Under the pieces are notes generated by a model. The model ran no database searches. It was not told where the DNA came from and worked only from the letters and a program-made list of their open reading frames with translations. From Chloroflexota bacterium (GTDB taxonomy: Bacteria > Chloroflexota > Anaerolineae > CG2-30-64-16), in the NCBI GenBank assembly GCA_026389845.1, contig JAPLHB010000206.1, positions 39,236 to 103,235 on the forward strand: a stretch of DNA of 64,000 nt. Direction: 5' to 3'. The position numbers were made by a program, and so were the translations under genes. Below are positions 23,447 to 33,223 of this stretch, one piece after another; positions within the stretch are counted from its first letter, which is position 1, and the number at the start of each line of letters is the position of its first letter.

Positions 23447-26400
23447 CTATCTGTTCCCCACCGGCCCCGCTCCCCATCGCCCCACTGGCGCGGCCGGCAA
23501 CCATACCCGCAGCCTGCCTTGTGAGTCTTCGCCCACTTCCGTCGTAATCCGGCCGCCCAGCCGGGCAACGATCTCCTGGCAAATCGAGAGTCGCAGTCCC
23601 GCGCCGGGCATGATGGTCTGGCTGCGATTGACCTCGGCAGACCCCTGACCGGACAGCGCGGGCGCCATGCTCAGCCATTTGCCGCTCACCGACAAGATGA
23701 CCCAGTCGCCTTCGGCGTCCTGCTGACCCTGCGTCTGCAAGGTAAGCGTCTCGCCGCTGGGCGATTGATCGTTCGCATAGCTGACCAGGTTGGTGATGAC
23801 CTGCCGCAGCATCCGCACGTCGGCCATGAGCTGGGGGAGATCGGGAGCCAGGATCAACTGGAGGAACAGGGCGCGGTCGGCGACCAGCAGATTGCAGGTC
23901 CCGCGCAGGGTCTCCAGTAACTGGTTCAAATGCACTTGGGTCAGCCTCGGCTGCGCGCGGCCGAAGTCCAATTCGGCCACGTTGAGCAGATTCTCGATCA
24001 GGAGGTGCAGCATGTCGGTCTCGCGCTTCAGCACGGTCATGTAGCGGTCGCGCTTCTCGGGACGGCCGCGCTCCAACAGATCCAGGTAGGCCTTGATGTT
24101 GGTCAAGGGTGTACGCAGCTCGTGGGAGGCGTTGGCAAGGAACTGACTCTTGAGCCGTTCCAGGTCAGCCAGGCGGGCGTTGGCGGTTTGCAACTCGGCC
24201 TCTCGGCGCGAAAGCTCGACTGTACGCTCGGCCACCCGCTGTTCGAGGGTATCCATGACCTGCGCCCGGTCCAGGGCGTTACCGGTCATTTCGGCGACAG
24301 AGACGAGCAGGCGCACTTCTTCGGGGGTACAAATGTGGCGCTCCCGCCACCCGAACTGCACGACGCCGATGATTCTGCCTGAAGCGGTCCGTAACGGCAG
24401 GGTGAGTCCGCCATGGACGATCCCCAGGCTGGCCGCTTCTTCGGGCAGGACGGACGCAAGTGGTTCAGACAGGATGTCCCCGGTGACGTGCACCTCGCCC
24501 GTGAGCGCGACCTGCCCCGCCACGCCTTCACCGATGCGATGGCGCACTTGCTGCCAGGGGTGAAAGGGCAGGTCGGGAGGATACCAGCCCCAGATGACGA
24601 GATTGCCTGACTCTCGTTCAACCCGGAAGATCTGACCGGTGGCCGCGCCGCTGATGCTGATACTTCTTTCCAGAAAGATCGGAATGATCTCATCGGCCGG
24701 GTGCGCCACGCGCAGGACGGTTGATAGGTCCGCCAACGCCTCCAACTCGGCGGCGCGGCGCCGGATGGCCTCAAACAACTGCGCCCGCTCGACCGCGACC
24801 GCGGCCTGGTCGGCGAAGGCTCGCAGTGACTCGGCGTGGGCCGCGGTGAAAAAGCCCGGCGTGGCGCTGTCCAGGTTGAGGATGCCGATGACCCGGCCCT
24901 GGCTGCTGATCGGCACGCCGATGTGCGAACCGATCCAGTGGGTTTCAGGCAGATCCACCCAGGAGGCATAGCGACGAGTATCGAAGATCGCCAGCGGCCG
25001 GCCGGTTTCGATGATCTCTCGGAGGTTGGGGGTGTCGGCGAGCTGAAAGCAGACAACTCGGGTGGGATCGGGCAGGCCCCGCTCCACAAAGCCCCGGCTA
25101 CGGACCACCTGGGCGATGCCGTTCTCGATGACCATGATGGTCGCGGCATCATGCGGCACCACTCGGTCGGCCTGCTCCAGGATCTGGCCCAGCGCTTCAT
25201 CGAAGCTGAGGGCGCCGGCCAGGGCGGCGGCCGTGTCGCGCAGCGCCTCGGCCTGCGCCCGCTGCTCCCGTTCCGCCTCGAACAGTTGAGCATTCTCGAC
25301 AGCCACGGCCACCTGATCGGCGAAGGCCTTCACGTTATCGGCACGGGTGTGGGTGAAGAAACCAGGGATGGCGCTGAACAGGTTGAGGAAGCCGAGCAGT
25401 TGACCTTTGACGCGCAGCGGTGCGCCGACGTGCGAGCGCGCCCATTGTGTGGCAGGGAAGATGACCCAGCCCGGATAGGTCTGCGTGTCGGGTACAATGA
25501 CGGGCTGACCCGTTTCGGCCATCATACGCAGGTCGACTAACTCGGCGATCGTCATGCGCATCGTGGCGAGTGCTTCCGCCAGTCCTCTTTCGGCGAACCC
25601 ATAGCTGCGCGCGACGCGCGCCACCCCGTCTTCGACCAACGTAATGAAAGCGGCATCGTGCGGCGTCACCCGCCCCAGCTCGGCCAGGACGCGGTCCAAC
25701 ACATCGTTGAGGCTCAAGGCGCTGGCAAGAGTGGCGGCCGTGTCACGTAAAGCCTCGGCCTGCACGCGCTGCGTGCGCTCGGCTTCCAGCAGCCGGGCGT
25801 TTACCACGGCGATGGCAGCCTGGGCCGCGAACATCGCCAGCAATTCCAGGTCGGCCGGCGCGAAGGCCTGCCGCGCGGTATTGTCCAGCGCATTGAGCAC
25901 GCCAATCACCTGGCCTTGCCAGATCATGGGTACAGCCACCAAGGCCGCCAGGGGCGCAGCGTCTTCAAACGCGATAGCCCGGTTCGGCCAGGTGCGATAG
26001 TCATCGACGATGATCGGTTGGCCGGTCTGGGCGACGAGACCGGCCGCGCCCTCACCGTACTGTAGGATCATGCCGGTGGAGTCTTTCGGCGTATTGTAGC
26101 TGACGACACAGCGGACTTCCCGGCGGTCGGGATCGCAGAGATGCAGCTCGCCACCCGCGGCGTGGAGCAGATGGACGGCCCGCTCGATGATGGTATGCAG
26201 CAGCGTATTGAGGTCTTGCTGCAAGCTGACTTCTAACACCGTCTCGTGCAGGGCCGCCAACTCGCCGGCTCGCCGCGCGAGGGCATCTTCCGCCTGCTTG
26301 CGCTGTTCTTCGACCGCGATGGCCGAGGCTATGATCTCGATCAGCCGCCGGTCGTCGTCGCTCGGAACAAATGGCTCCGTAAACAAGGCGCACACGACGC

Positions 26401-27670
26401 CGACATTGTGACCGCCAAACCGGACGGCTTTGCCGACGTAGGTTTGCAGCTCATACTTGCGCACGGCCGGGTCAGTCTCGGCATAGGACGACGCCGGCAA
26501 GTCCGACAACACCACGATTGCGTCCCCGGCGGCGCGGATGAAGTCATAACAGATGTGCCGTTCGGGCCGATCGGTGGACGGATAGTCCGATGGAACCTGC
26601 CACCGCCCCCACGTGCAGAGCATCCCCTTGTCCAGGCGGTTATACAGGGCCGTCGCTGCGCCCAACAGCTCCCCGCAGAGTACGACCAGGCGGTTGATGT
26701 TCGCCATCGGGTCAGGCCCGAAGCTGAGCAGGCAATCCGTGAGCCGGGCCAGGCGCTTTTCATTGCGCTGACGCGCGGTGATGTCGGTGAAAGCGGACAC
26801 CACGCCGGTGAACCGGCCGTCGCTGAAAAGAGGGCGGGCGCTGACGATCACCGGAACTGTGCAACCGTCCTTGCGCAGCAACGCCGCTTCGTACTGCGTC
26901 GTAATGCCTTCTGGCCGCCTGGCCGTCTCCCGATCTACGATTTCCCGGTGATCTTCTGGCACCACCATGATCCAGGGATGACCGATCAACTCGGCGCGGG
27001 GGTAGCCCAACAGCTTCTCTGCGGCCGGATTCGCAAAGGTAAGAATGCCGCGGCTGTCTTCGATGAGGATAGCCTCGGCCACTCCCTGCACGATGCTCTC
27101 GTTGAAGGCCTTCAACTGCTGGGTCTCGGCGAACAGGCGAGCATTCTCGATCGCGGCGCCCACCTGGTGGCCGATGGCTGCCAGCAGGCCCAGGCTGTCG
27201 GCCGTGAACTGGCCCTCGACGCGGCTTTCGATGGTCATCACGCCGACCGGCTGGCCTTTCGCCTTCAGCGGCAGACAGACCAGGGATTGCCAGCCCTCTT
27301 GGACGGCCGCCGGCGAGAGGTTTCTTGCTTCGCTGGCCAGGTGCGGTACGATAACCGGCTCATCTACTTTGGCCGCGTGTCCCGCGATCCCTTCGCCCCA
27401 TCTGAATCCCGTCAACTCACGAAGGACATTCTCCGAGAATCCCCGGTGCGCGAAGGGCGCGAAGACCCGTCTGGTTGCGTCGAAGAGGTAGATGATGCCG
27501 CCTTCAGCGTTGAGGACTGCCAGGGAGTGCTCGAGGGCGGCGTCCAGAACCGCGCTCAAGTCGAGGGATTGGCCGACCGTCACGGCGATGGCATTGAGGG
27601 CCGCTAACTCTCGGTTGCGGCGCCGCAGCTCATCTTCCATCTGTTGACGGTTCGTGAGGTGAGAATCCAT
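23447..27670 (-). CDS. Multi-GAF/PAS sensor histidine kinase with degenerate ATP site
   Basis: The 1407-residue protein begins with a GAF domain (about 15-190) and a PAS domain (about 195-310). A run of further GAF modules follows to about residue 1150, several of them near copies with the motif THWIGSHIGVPI. HisKA has His1183 in NASHELRTPLTN. The HATPase is eroded: the N box reads NLVSYANDQSP, G1 reads SGKWLSM with no DxGxG, and G2 reads GAGLRLSICQ. ATP binding is therefore unlikely, and the protein may only sense and pair with the active kinase encoded 3 bases downstream. The start at ATG 27670 is chosen because the -10 box lies 7 bases in front, implying a leaderless message. Confidence 0.9.
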   Translation of the reverse strand: MDSHLTNRQQMEDELRRRNRELAALNAIAVTVGQSLDLSAVLDAALEHSLAVLNAEGGIIYLFDATRRVFAPFAHRGFSENVLRELTGFRWGEGIAGHAAKVDEPVIVPHLASEARNLSPAAVQEGWQSLVCLPLKAKGQPVGVMTIESRVEGQFTADSLGLLAAIGHQVGAAIENARLFAETQQLKAFNESIVQGVAEAILIEDSRGILTFANPAAEKLLGYPRAELIGHPWIMVVPEDHREIVDRETARRPEGITTQYEAALLRKDGCTVPVIVSARPLFSDGRFTGVVSAFTDITARQRNEKRLARLTDCLLSFGPDPMANINRLVVLCGELLGAATALYNRLDKGMLCTWGRWQVPSDYPSTDRPERHICYDFIRAAGDAIVVLSDLPASSYAETDPAVRKYELQTYVGKAVRFGGHNVGVVCALFTEPFVPSDDDRRLIEIIASAIAVEEQRKQAEDALARRAGELAALHETVLEVSLQQDLNTLLHTIIERAVHLLHAAGGELHLCDPDRREVRCVVSYNTPKDSTGMILQYGEGAAGLVAQTGQPIIVDDYRTWPNRAIAFEDAAPLAALVAVPMIWQGQVIGVLNALDNTARQAFAPADLELLAMFAAQAAIAVVNARLLEAERTQRVQAEALRDTAATLASALSLNDVLDRVLAELGRVTPHDAAFITLVEDGVARVARSYGFAERGLAEALATMRMTIAELVDLRMMAETGQPVIVPDTQTYPGWVIFPATQWARSHVGAPLRVKGQLLGFLNLFSAIPGFFTHTRADNVKAFADQVAVAVENAQLFEAEREQRAQAEALRDTAAALAGALSFDEALGQILEQADRVVPHDAATIMVIENGIAQVVRSRGFVERGLPDPTRVVCFQLADTPNLREIIETGRPLAIFDTRRYASWVDLPETHWIGSHIGVPISSQGRVIGILNLDSATPGFFTAAHAESLRAFADQAAVAVERAQLFEAIRRRAAELEALADLSTVLRVAHPADEIIPIFLERSISISGAATGQIFRVERESGNLVIWGWYPPDLPFHPWQQVRHRIGEGVAGQVALTGEVHVTGDILSEPLASVLPEEAASLGIVHGGLTLPLRTASGRIIGVVQFGWRERHICTPEEVRLLVSVAEMTGNALDRAQVMDTLEQRVAERTVELSRREAELQTANARLADLERLKSQFLANASHELRTPLTNIKAYLDLLERGRPEKRDRYMTVLKRETDMLHLLIENLLNVAELDFGRAQPRLTQVHLNQLLETLRGTCNLLVADRALFLQLILAPDLPQLMADVRMLRQVITNLVSYANDQSPSGETLTLQTQGQQDAEGDWVILSVSGKWLSMAPALSGQGSAEVNRSQTIMPGAGLRLSICQEIVARLGGRITTEVGEDSQGRLRVWLPAAPVGRWGAGPVGNR

Positions 27671-27676
27671 AGGTTC

Positions 27677-27704
27677 ATTATACCACAATCGGGGCGCTTG
27701 TCAG
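27677..27704 (-). promoter_or_regulatory. Extended -10 promoter giving a leaderless kinase mRNA
   Basis: On the minus strand CTGACA (27704-27699), 16 bases, then TGGTATAAT (TATAAT 27682-27677). Transcription would begin at about 27670, the A of the start codon. No Shine-Dalgarno sequence fits between. Confidence 0.7.
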
Positions 27705-27774
27705 ATTATTGGACACGTGTCGCATCGCGCGATATTTTAACCAAACGCTAATGCACATTTTGGGCGAAAGTGAG

Positions 27775-27780
27775 TATAAT
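27775..27780 (+). promoter_or_regulatory. Possible -10 element upstream of the ABC transporter operon
   Basis: TATAAT in GAGTATAATATGC; no good -35 is visible. A repeat (27817-27955) now separates it from the ABC gene at 27985. Confidence 0.3.
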
Positions 27781-27816
27781 ATGCACTTGGTTCATACACG
27801 ATGCCGATCGCTTGCT

Positions 27817-27955
27817 TGTCATTCTGAGCGACTTGACGCCGAGCGTCTAGCGACGGCGCGAGAAAGCGAAGAATCTCCTACCCCAAGACGAGACCCTTCG
27901 CTGTTTTCACGCCGTAACGAGAGTCGAGGGTTCGACCCGCTCAGGGTGACAGGCG
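27817..27955. repeat. Dispersed GTCATTCTGAGCG repeat copy
   Basis: The ends TGTCATTCTGAGCG and CCGCTCAGGGTGACA are inverted. The inner stem is AAGCGAAGAATCTC with GAGACCCTTCGCTG. It lies upstream of the ABC ATPase gene, in its likely leader. Confidence 0.7.
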
Positions 27956-27984
27956 GGGAATTCTCTTTGTGAGGTATGCACTGC

Positions 27985-28902
27985 ATGATAGACGTAGCTG
28001 ATCTTTCCAAATCCTACGGCCCCATCGAAGCCCTGCGGGACGTGACGTTCCACATCGCCGCAGGCGAGATCGTGGGGCTGCTGGGGCCGAACGGCGCCGG
28101 CAAGACCACCGCCATCAAGATCTTGACCGGCTACCTCCAGCCCGACCGGGGCACGGCCCAGGTAGACGGCCTGGACGTGCTGACTCACACGCGCGAGGTG
28201 CAGGCCCGCATCGGCTACCTGCCCGAAAACGCGCCGCTCTACCCCGAGCTTTCGGTCCAGGCCTACTTGAAGATGATGGCCGAGTTGCGCGGCATTCCCG
28301 AAACAGAGCACGTGGCGCGCATCTCCGACGCGGTCCGCGCCACCGGCCTGGCCGACCAGCTCGCCCGGCCCATCGGCCAGCTCTCCAAAGGCTTTCGCCA
28401 GCGCGTGGGCCTGGCCCAGGCGATCCTCCATCAGCCCCGGCTGCTGATCCTGGATGAGCCGACCATTGGCCTCGACCCGACGCAGATCGTCGAAGTCCGC
28501 GGGCTGATCCGCCGCCTGGCCGAGCATAGCACGATTCTCTTCTCCACGCACATCCTGTCCGAAGTCGAGGCGCTCTGCGACCGCGCCATCATCCTGATGA
28601 ACGGGCAGGTGCGGGCCGACGCGCGGCTATCGGAGCTGGAGAAGACGGCCGATGCCGTGCTGGTGCTCCAGGGCAAGGCCGAGGGCGTCGAGCGGGCGCT
28701 GCGCACCCTCAGCGGCGTGCGCGGCATCGAGCTGGGTCGCACGGCCGACGGCTTCCCCTCCTACCGCATCCTGGGCATGGGTGACGTAGACCTCTGCCCC
28801 GTCATCTACAACCTGGCCCGCACGTCCAACTGGCCCGTGCGCGAGCTGCGGCGAGACGTGCGGACGCTGGAGAGCGTGTTCGGGCAGTTGGCGGCAGCAT
28901 AA
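27985..28902 (+). CDS. ABC transporter ATP-binding protein (gliding/Gld-type or ABC-2)
   Basis: The 305-residue protein is a standard ABC ATPase with Walker A GPNGAGKTT, Q-loop YLPENAPLYPEL, signature LSKGFRQRVGLAQ, Walker B LLILDEPTIGLD and an H-loop in LFSTHILSE. A C-terminal regulatory extension of about 90 residues is usual for ABC-2 exporters. The ATG at 27985 is preferred because GAGG lies 11 bases upstream; an in-frame ATG at 27976 is too close to it. It powers the fused permease encoded next. In Bacteroidota the related GldA-GldFG set is needed for gliding; in other phyla the role is open, and export or envelope work is likely. Confidence 0.92.
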   Translation: MIDVADLSKSYGPIEALRDVTFHIAAGEIVGLLGPNGAGKTTAIKILTGYLQPDRGTAQVDGLDVLTHTREVQARIGYLPENAPLYPELSVQAYLKMMAELRGIPETEHVARISDAVRATGLADQLARPIGQLSKGFRQRVGLAQAILHQPRLLILDEPTIGLDPTQIVEVRGLIRRLAEHSTILFSTHILSEVEALCDRAIILMNGQVRADARLSELEKTADAVLVLQGKAEGVERALRTLSGVRGIELGRTADGFPSYRILGMGDVDLCPVIYNLARTSNWPVRELRRDVRTLESVFGQLAAA

Positions 28903-28984
28903 TGCGTACTGCGTAGTGCGTACTGCGTAATTCGCGATGCACGGTGTGAGATTGTTGACGCAATACGTAATACGCAATACGTGT
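28903..28984. repeat. Palindromic heptamer array between ABC ATPase and permease genes
   Basis: TGCGTAC-type heptamers (28903-28943) face ACGCAATACGTAATACG-type units (28956-28984). The array starts on the base after the stop codon and ends 16 bases before the next ATG. Confidence 0.75.
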
Positions 28985-29000
28985 CATCCGAGGATAACCC

Positions 29001-31910
29001 ATGAAACAAACTCTTTCCATCACCCGCAAAGAGCTATCCACTTACTTCGGCTCGCCCATGGCGCTGATCTTCGTCGGCGCGTTTCTGACGGCCACGCTCT
29101 TTGCCTTCTTCTGGGTAGACACCTTCTTCGCCCGCGGGATCGCGGACGTGCGTCCACTGTTCCGGTGGATGCCGCTGCTGCTGATTTTCCTGGTGGCCGC
29201 GTTGACCATGCGCCAGTGGAGCGAGGAGCAACGCTCCGGCACGCTGGAAGTGCTGCTGACGCTGCCGGTGAGCAAGACGCAGCTCGTCCTGGGCAAGTTC
29301 CTGGCGGTCATGGCGTTGGTGGCGTTGGCGCTGGCCCTCACCCTTTTCCTGCCGATCACCGTCTCGCTGATGGGCAACCTGGATTGGGGCCCCGTGATCG
29401 GCGGCTACCTGGCTGCGCTGCTGATGGCCGCGGCCTACACCGCCATCGGCCTGTTCGTCTCCTCCCGCACAGACAACCAGATCGTGGCGCTGATCCTGAC
29501 CGTGTTGGTCAATGGCCTCTTCTACCTGGTGGGCACGAGCGGCATCACCGATTTCGCGGGCCGCGGCCTGGGCAACGTGCTGCGGGCGATCGGCACCAGC
29601 AGCCGCTTCGAGAGCATCCAGCGCGGCGTGGTGGATTTGCGCGACCTGGTCTACTACGGCACGCTGGCCGCGATCTTCCTGGCCCTTAACGCCCTCTCGC
29701 TCGACCGCAAACGCTGGAGCGCGGGCGCGGCGACCACCGCCTACCGCCGCGGCGTCAGCTTGACCTCGGCGCTGCTCGTCGTCAACTTACTGGCAGCCAA
29801 TATCTGGGTCTACCCGCTCAACGGTCTGCGGCTCGACCTGACCGCACAGCAAGAGTATAGCCTCTCGCGCGCGACGAAAGACCTGCTCGGGGGCCTGGGT
29901 GAGCCGCTGCTCATCCGCGGCTACATCAGCGAGAAGACGCACCCGCTGCTGACCCCGCTGGTCCCGCAGATCAGCGACATGCTGCGCGAGTACGAGATCG
30001 CGGGCCGCGGCAAGGTCACGGCCGAGGTGGTGGATCCGATCAAGGACCCGGACGTGGAGACCGAGGCTAATCAGACCTACGGCATCCAACCCACGCCGTT
30101 CCAGATCGCGGGCCGCTACGAATCGTCGGTCATCAACTCCTATTTCGACATCCTGGTGCGTTACGGCGACCAGAACACCGTGCTGAGCTTCCGCGACCTG
30201 ATCGAGGTCGAGCAGCAGCGGAGCGGCAATCCGGACGTCCGCCTGCGCAACCTGGAATACGACCTGACGCGCGCGGTCAAGAAGGTGGTCTACGGCTTCC
30301 AGAGCGTGGACACGGTCCTGGCCTCCATCAAGGGGCCGGTCAAGTTGACCCTGTTCGTCACGCCTGCCACGCTGCCGGAGGAGCTTAAGCCCGCGCCCGA
30401 CACCATTGCCAAGGTGGCGAAGGAGATCCAGGCCAAGGCAGCCGGCAAGTTCACGTTCGAGCAGATCAACCCGGACGCGGCCAACAGCCCGATCAACCGG
30501 CAGAAGCTCCTGGACACCTACAAGCTGCGGCCGATCGCGGCGTCGCTCTTCTCCAGCGAGAGCTACTACCTGGACATGGCGCTGCAGATCGGCGATAAGA
30601 CTCAACTCCTCAACCCTGGCGGCACACTGAGCGAGGCCGACGTACGCACTGCTATCGAGTCGGCGCTCAAGCGGTCATCCACGGGCTTCCTCAAGGTCGT
30701 CGGCTTCTGGACGCCAACGCTCACGCCCACGCAAGACATGTTCGGCCAGCAGCAGCAGCCGTTGCAGAGCTGGCAGCAGGCCCAGAAGCAGTTGAGCAAC
30801 GATTACACCATGCGCACCGTGGATCTCACCAGCGGCCAGGCGCCGTCCGACATTGACGTGCTGGTGCTCATCGCGCCGCAAGGCATGGACGACAAGGCGC
30901 GCTACGCGGTTGACCAATACCTGATGCGCGGCGGCTCAGTGGTGGTGGCCGCGGGCAACTATACCCTCGCACTCGACCCGTACGCCGGCAACCTGACGTT
31001 GCAGCCCGTCGAACAGGGTCTGCAAGAAATGCTCGACTTCTACGGCGTGCGCGTCGAGCAGTCGCTGGTGATGGATCCGCAAAACGAGGCGTTCCCGGTG
31101 CAGGTTGCGCGCAAGGTGGGCACGATGACCGTCCAGGAAATTCAGGCCATCAATTATCCGTTTTTCGTGGACGTGCGCGCCGACGGCATGGACAAGACCA
31201 GCCCCATCGTGAGCAAGCTCTCGGCGGTCACGATGAACTGGGCCTCGCCGATCACGGTGGACGCGGAGAAAAACAAGGCGCGGCAGGTGACGACGCTGCT
31301 CAAGTCCACCCCGAACTCGTGGCTGCGCACCAGCGCGGACATCCAGCCCGATCTGCAAAAGTACCCGAGCGTCGGCTTCCCAGTAGAAGGGGACAAGGCG
31401 TCCCGGCCGCTGGCGGTGGCGGTGAGCGGTTCGTTCGAGAGCTACTTCAAGGGCAAGCCGTCGCCGTTGGGAAGCCAGGGACAAGTGCCAGGCACTTCGG
31501 AAGTGCCAGGCACTTCGCCGACACCCGGTCCGCAGGCAGGGGGCGCTATCGAGGCTTCGCCGGAGACGGCGCGGCTGGTCGTCGTCGGCAGCGCGGAGTT
31601 CCTGACTGACGTCGTCTTTCAGATTTCATCCAGCCTGACCCAGGATCGCTACCTGAACAGCCTTCAGTTCCTGCAGAACGCGGTGGACTGGTCGGTGGAA
31701 GACCTGGAGCTGCTCACAATTCGTTCGCGCGGCACCCAGGCGCGCGTCCTGGCCCCCATGGCCGAGGGCGACCAGCGGTTCTGGGAGGCGCTGAACTACG
31801 TCCTGGCCCTGGTCGGCCTGGCAGCCATCGGCGGCGCGTGGTACGTGCGGCGGCGGAATGAGAAGCCGATGGAGTTGGCGCCGGTGATGAAAGAGAAGGC
31901 GGGGAAGTGA
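29001..31910 (+). CDS. GldF-GldG fusion: ABC-2 permease plus ABC-type auxiliary domain
   Basis: The 969-residue protein has an N-terminal permease of about 245 residues with six hydrophobic segments (LIFVGAFLTATLFAFFW, MPLLLIFLVAALTM, FLAVMALVALALALTLFLP and others). A further membrane helix lies at about 255-275, followed by the long extracytoplasmic GldG-like domain (LDLTAQQEYSLSRAT, DVLVLIAPQGMDDK). It closes with a helix (ALNYVLALVGLAAIGGAWYV) and a basic tail. GldF and GldG are separate in gliding Bacteroidota; fused forms occur elsewhere. A tandem AAGTGCCAGGCACTTC palindrome codes for VPGTSEVPGTSP in a loop at about residue 830. It works with the ATPase upstream and the DUF4340 protein downstream. 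Confidence 0.9.
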   Translation: MKQTLSITRKELSTYFGSPMALIFVGAFLTATLFAFFWVDTFFARGIADVRPLFRWMPLLLIFLVAALTMRQWSEEQRSGTLEVLLTLPVSKTQLVLGKFLAVMALVALALALTLFLPITVSLMGNLDWGPVIGGYLAALLMAAAYTAIGLFVSSRTDNQIVALILTVLVNGLFYLVGTSGITDFAGRGLGNVLRAIGTSSRFESIQRGVVDLRDLVYYGTLAAIFLALNALSLDRKRWSAGAATTAYRRGVSLTSALLVVNLLAANIWVYPLNGLRLDLTAQQEYSLSRATKDLLGGLGEPLLIRGYISEKTHPLLTPLVPQISDMLREYEIAGRGKVTAEVVDPIKDPDVETEANQTYGIQPTPFQIAGRYESSVINSYFDILVRYGDQNTVLSFRDLIEVEQQRSGNPDVRLRNLEYDLTRAVKKVVYGFQSVDTVLASIKGPVKLTLFVTPATLPEELKPAPDTIAKVAKEIQAKAAGKFTFEQINPDAANSPINRQKLLDTYKLRPIAASLFSSESYYLDMALQIGDKTQLLNPGGTLSEADVRTAIESALKRSSTGFLKVVGFWTPTLTPTQDMFGQQQQPLQSWQQAQKQLSNDYTMRTVDLTSGQAPSDIDVLVLIAPQGMDDKARYAVDQYLMRGGSVVVAAGNYTLALDPYAGNLTLQPVEQGLQEMLDFYGVRVEQSLVMDPQNEAFPVQVARKVGTMTVQEIQAINYPFFVDVRADGMDKTSPIVSKLSAVTMNWASPITVDAEKNKARQVTTLLKSTPNSWLRTSADIQPDLQKYPSVGFPVEGDKASRPLAVAVSGSFESYFKGKPSPLGSQGQVPGTSEVPGTSPTPGPQAGGAIEASPETARLVVVGSAEFLTDVVFQISSSLTQDRYLNSLQFLQNAVDWSVEDLELLTIRSRGTQARVLAPMAEGDQRFWEALNYVLALVGLAAIGGAWYVRRRNEKPMELAPVMKEKAGK
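31483..31516. repeat. Tandem palindrome inside the GldFG gene
   Basis: AAGTGCCAGGCACTTC occurs twice (31483-31498 and 31501-31516), in frame, each copy itself palindromic. Confidence 0.8.
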
Positions 31911-32182
31911 GGCGAAAAACGAGAAACGAAAAACGAAAGGAGCTCATTGCGGGCGACATTTTTCGTTTTTCGGCAGTACCGCAAAACTTGCTTTGTCACC
32001 CTGAACGAGTTGGTCCCGTGACGTGTGTTGCGGCGAGAATCCAGCGAAGGGTCTCGTTGTGGGCCAGAGATTCTTCGCTGGTGTCACGCCGTTACGAGAG
32101 ATCAGGGGCAGACCCGCTCAGAATGACAGGCAACGGGTAGCTAGTTTTGCGTCATTGCGTTTTTCGTTTTGCGTTTTACGCA
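31911..32182. repeat. AAAACG tandem array enclosing a dispersed repeat copy
   Basis: GAAAAACGA-type units (31913-31939) begin right after the GldFG stop. Inverted units follow at 31958-31972 and again at 32149-32182 (GCGTTTTTCGTTTTGCG), ending before the next ribosome site. Between them lies a copy of the TGTCACCCTGAACG...GCTCAGAATGACA repeat (31994-32130), as if it had entered the array. Confidence 0.7.
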
Positions 32183-32199
32183 CGTGAGGGAACGGTAAC

Positions 32200-33177
32200 A
32201 TGAACAAACTACAACGCATACTTGCCGGCGTTCTGATTCTCCAAATAGTCCTTGCCGTCATCGTCTTCCTGCCACGTTCCGGCGCGGCGGAAACGGCGGC
32301 GCCGATGTTAGGCGAGGTCAAGGCCGAGGACGTCAACTCGCTGACGATCCGCGACGACCAGGGCAAGACGCTCAAGCTGGCGAAGGCCGCGGGCGGGTGG
32401 GCGCTACCCGACGCGGGCGACTACCCGGCCGACGCGACCAAGATTGCGCCGGTGCTAAGCAAGCTGGTCAGCCTGAAGACCGGCCGCCCGGCCACGCAGA
32501 CGGCCGCCAGCCACGCCCGGCTGCAGGTGGCCGACGACAAGTTCGTGCGCAAGCTGGACATCACCACCAGCGGCGGCGCGAGCAAGACGCTGTTCCTCGG
32601 CTCCAGTGCGGGCGCGGGCGCGACGCACGTCCGCCTGGGCGGCCAGAACGACGTCTACCTGGCGAGCGGGCTGTCCACCTGGGAGTTGAACACCGACGCG
32701 GCCTCGTGGATTGACACGCTCTACGTCAACGTGACCCAGGCCGACGTGACCGGCTTCAGCCTGGCAAACGCCAACGGGCAGTTCAGCTTTACCAAAGACG
32801 CCGCGGGCACGTGGAAGCTGGACGGCCTGGCCGCGGGCGAGACGCTGAACGCCAGCGCGATCACCAGCCTGCTGAGCCAGGTGACACAGTTGCGGATGAG
32901 CCGACCGCTCGGCAAGAACGATGATCCCGCCTACGGCCTGGCGAAGCCCGGCGCGATGGTGACGCTGAAGACCAAGAAGGACACCCAGGAGAAGACGATC
33001 ACCCTGACCGTGGGCGCGAAAGACGCGACCGACAGCAGCTACGTGGTCAAGTCGTCCGATTCACCGTACTACGTGCGGGCCGCGGAGTTCAGCGTGAAGG
33101 ATTGGGTGGAGAAGAAGCGGGACGGGTTCCTGCAATTGCCGCCGACGCCGGCGCCGGCAGGGACGCCGAAGCCGTAA
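32200..33177 (+). CDS. DUF4340 family envelope protein
   Basis: The 325-residue protein has an N-terminal membrane anchor (LAGVLILQIVLAVIVFLP) followed by a periplasm- or outside-facing domain. That domain has the DUF4340 pattern of beta-rich units (NSLTIRDDQGKTLKLAKAAGGWALP, split here by ordinary residues; later GQFSFTKDAAGTWKLDG). It ends in a Pro-rich tail. DUF4340 genes commonly follow gldF-gldG in many phyla, and their products are thought to belong to the same envelope complex. It is the third gene of the ABC/Gld operon, and a strong terminator follows. Confidence 0.88.
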   Translation: MNKLQRILAGVLILQIVLAVIVFLPRSGAAETAAPMLGEVKAEDVNSLTIRDDQGKTLKLAKAAGGWALPDAGDYPADATKIAPVLSKLVSLKTGRPATQTAASHARLQVADDKFVRKLDITTSGGASKTLFLGSSAGAGATHVRLGGQNDVYLASGLSTWELNTDAASWIDTLYVNVTQADVTGFSLANANGQFSFTKDAAGTWKLDGLAAGETLNASAITSLLSQVTQLRMSRPLGKNDDPAYGLAKPGAMVTLKTKKDTQEKTITLTVGAKDATDSSYVVKSSDSPYYVRAAEFSVKDWVEKKRDGFLQLPPTPAPAGTPKP

Positions 33178-33186
33178 CCATACCCC

Positions 33187-33223
33187 AGACCTGACAGGTC
33201 TCGGAGACCTGTCAGGTCTTTTT
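33187..33223. terminator. Terminator between convergent operons
   Basis: AGACCTGACAGGTCTC (33187-33202) pairs with GAGACCTGTCAGGTCT (33204-33219), followed by TTTTTC. It serves the DUF4340 operon. The same palindrome may also serve the SUMF1-like gene from the other side. Confidence 0.8.
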
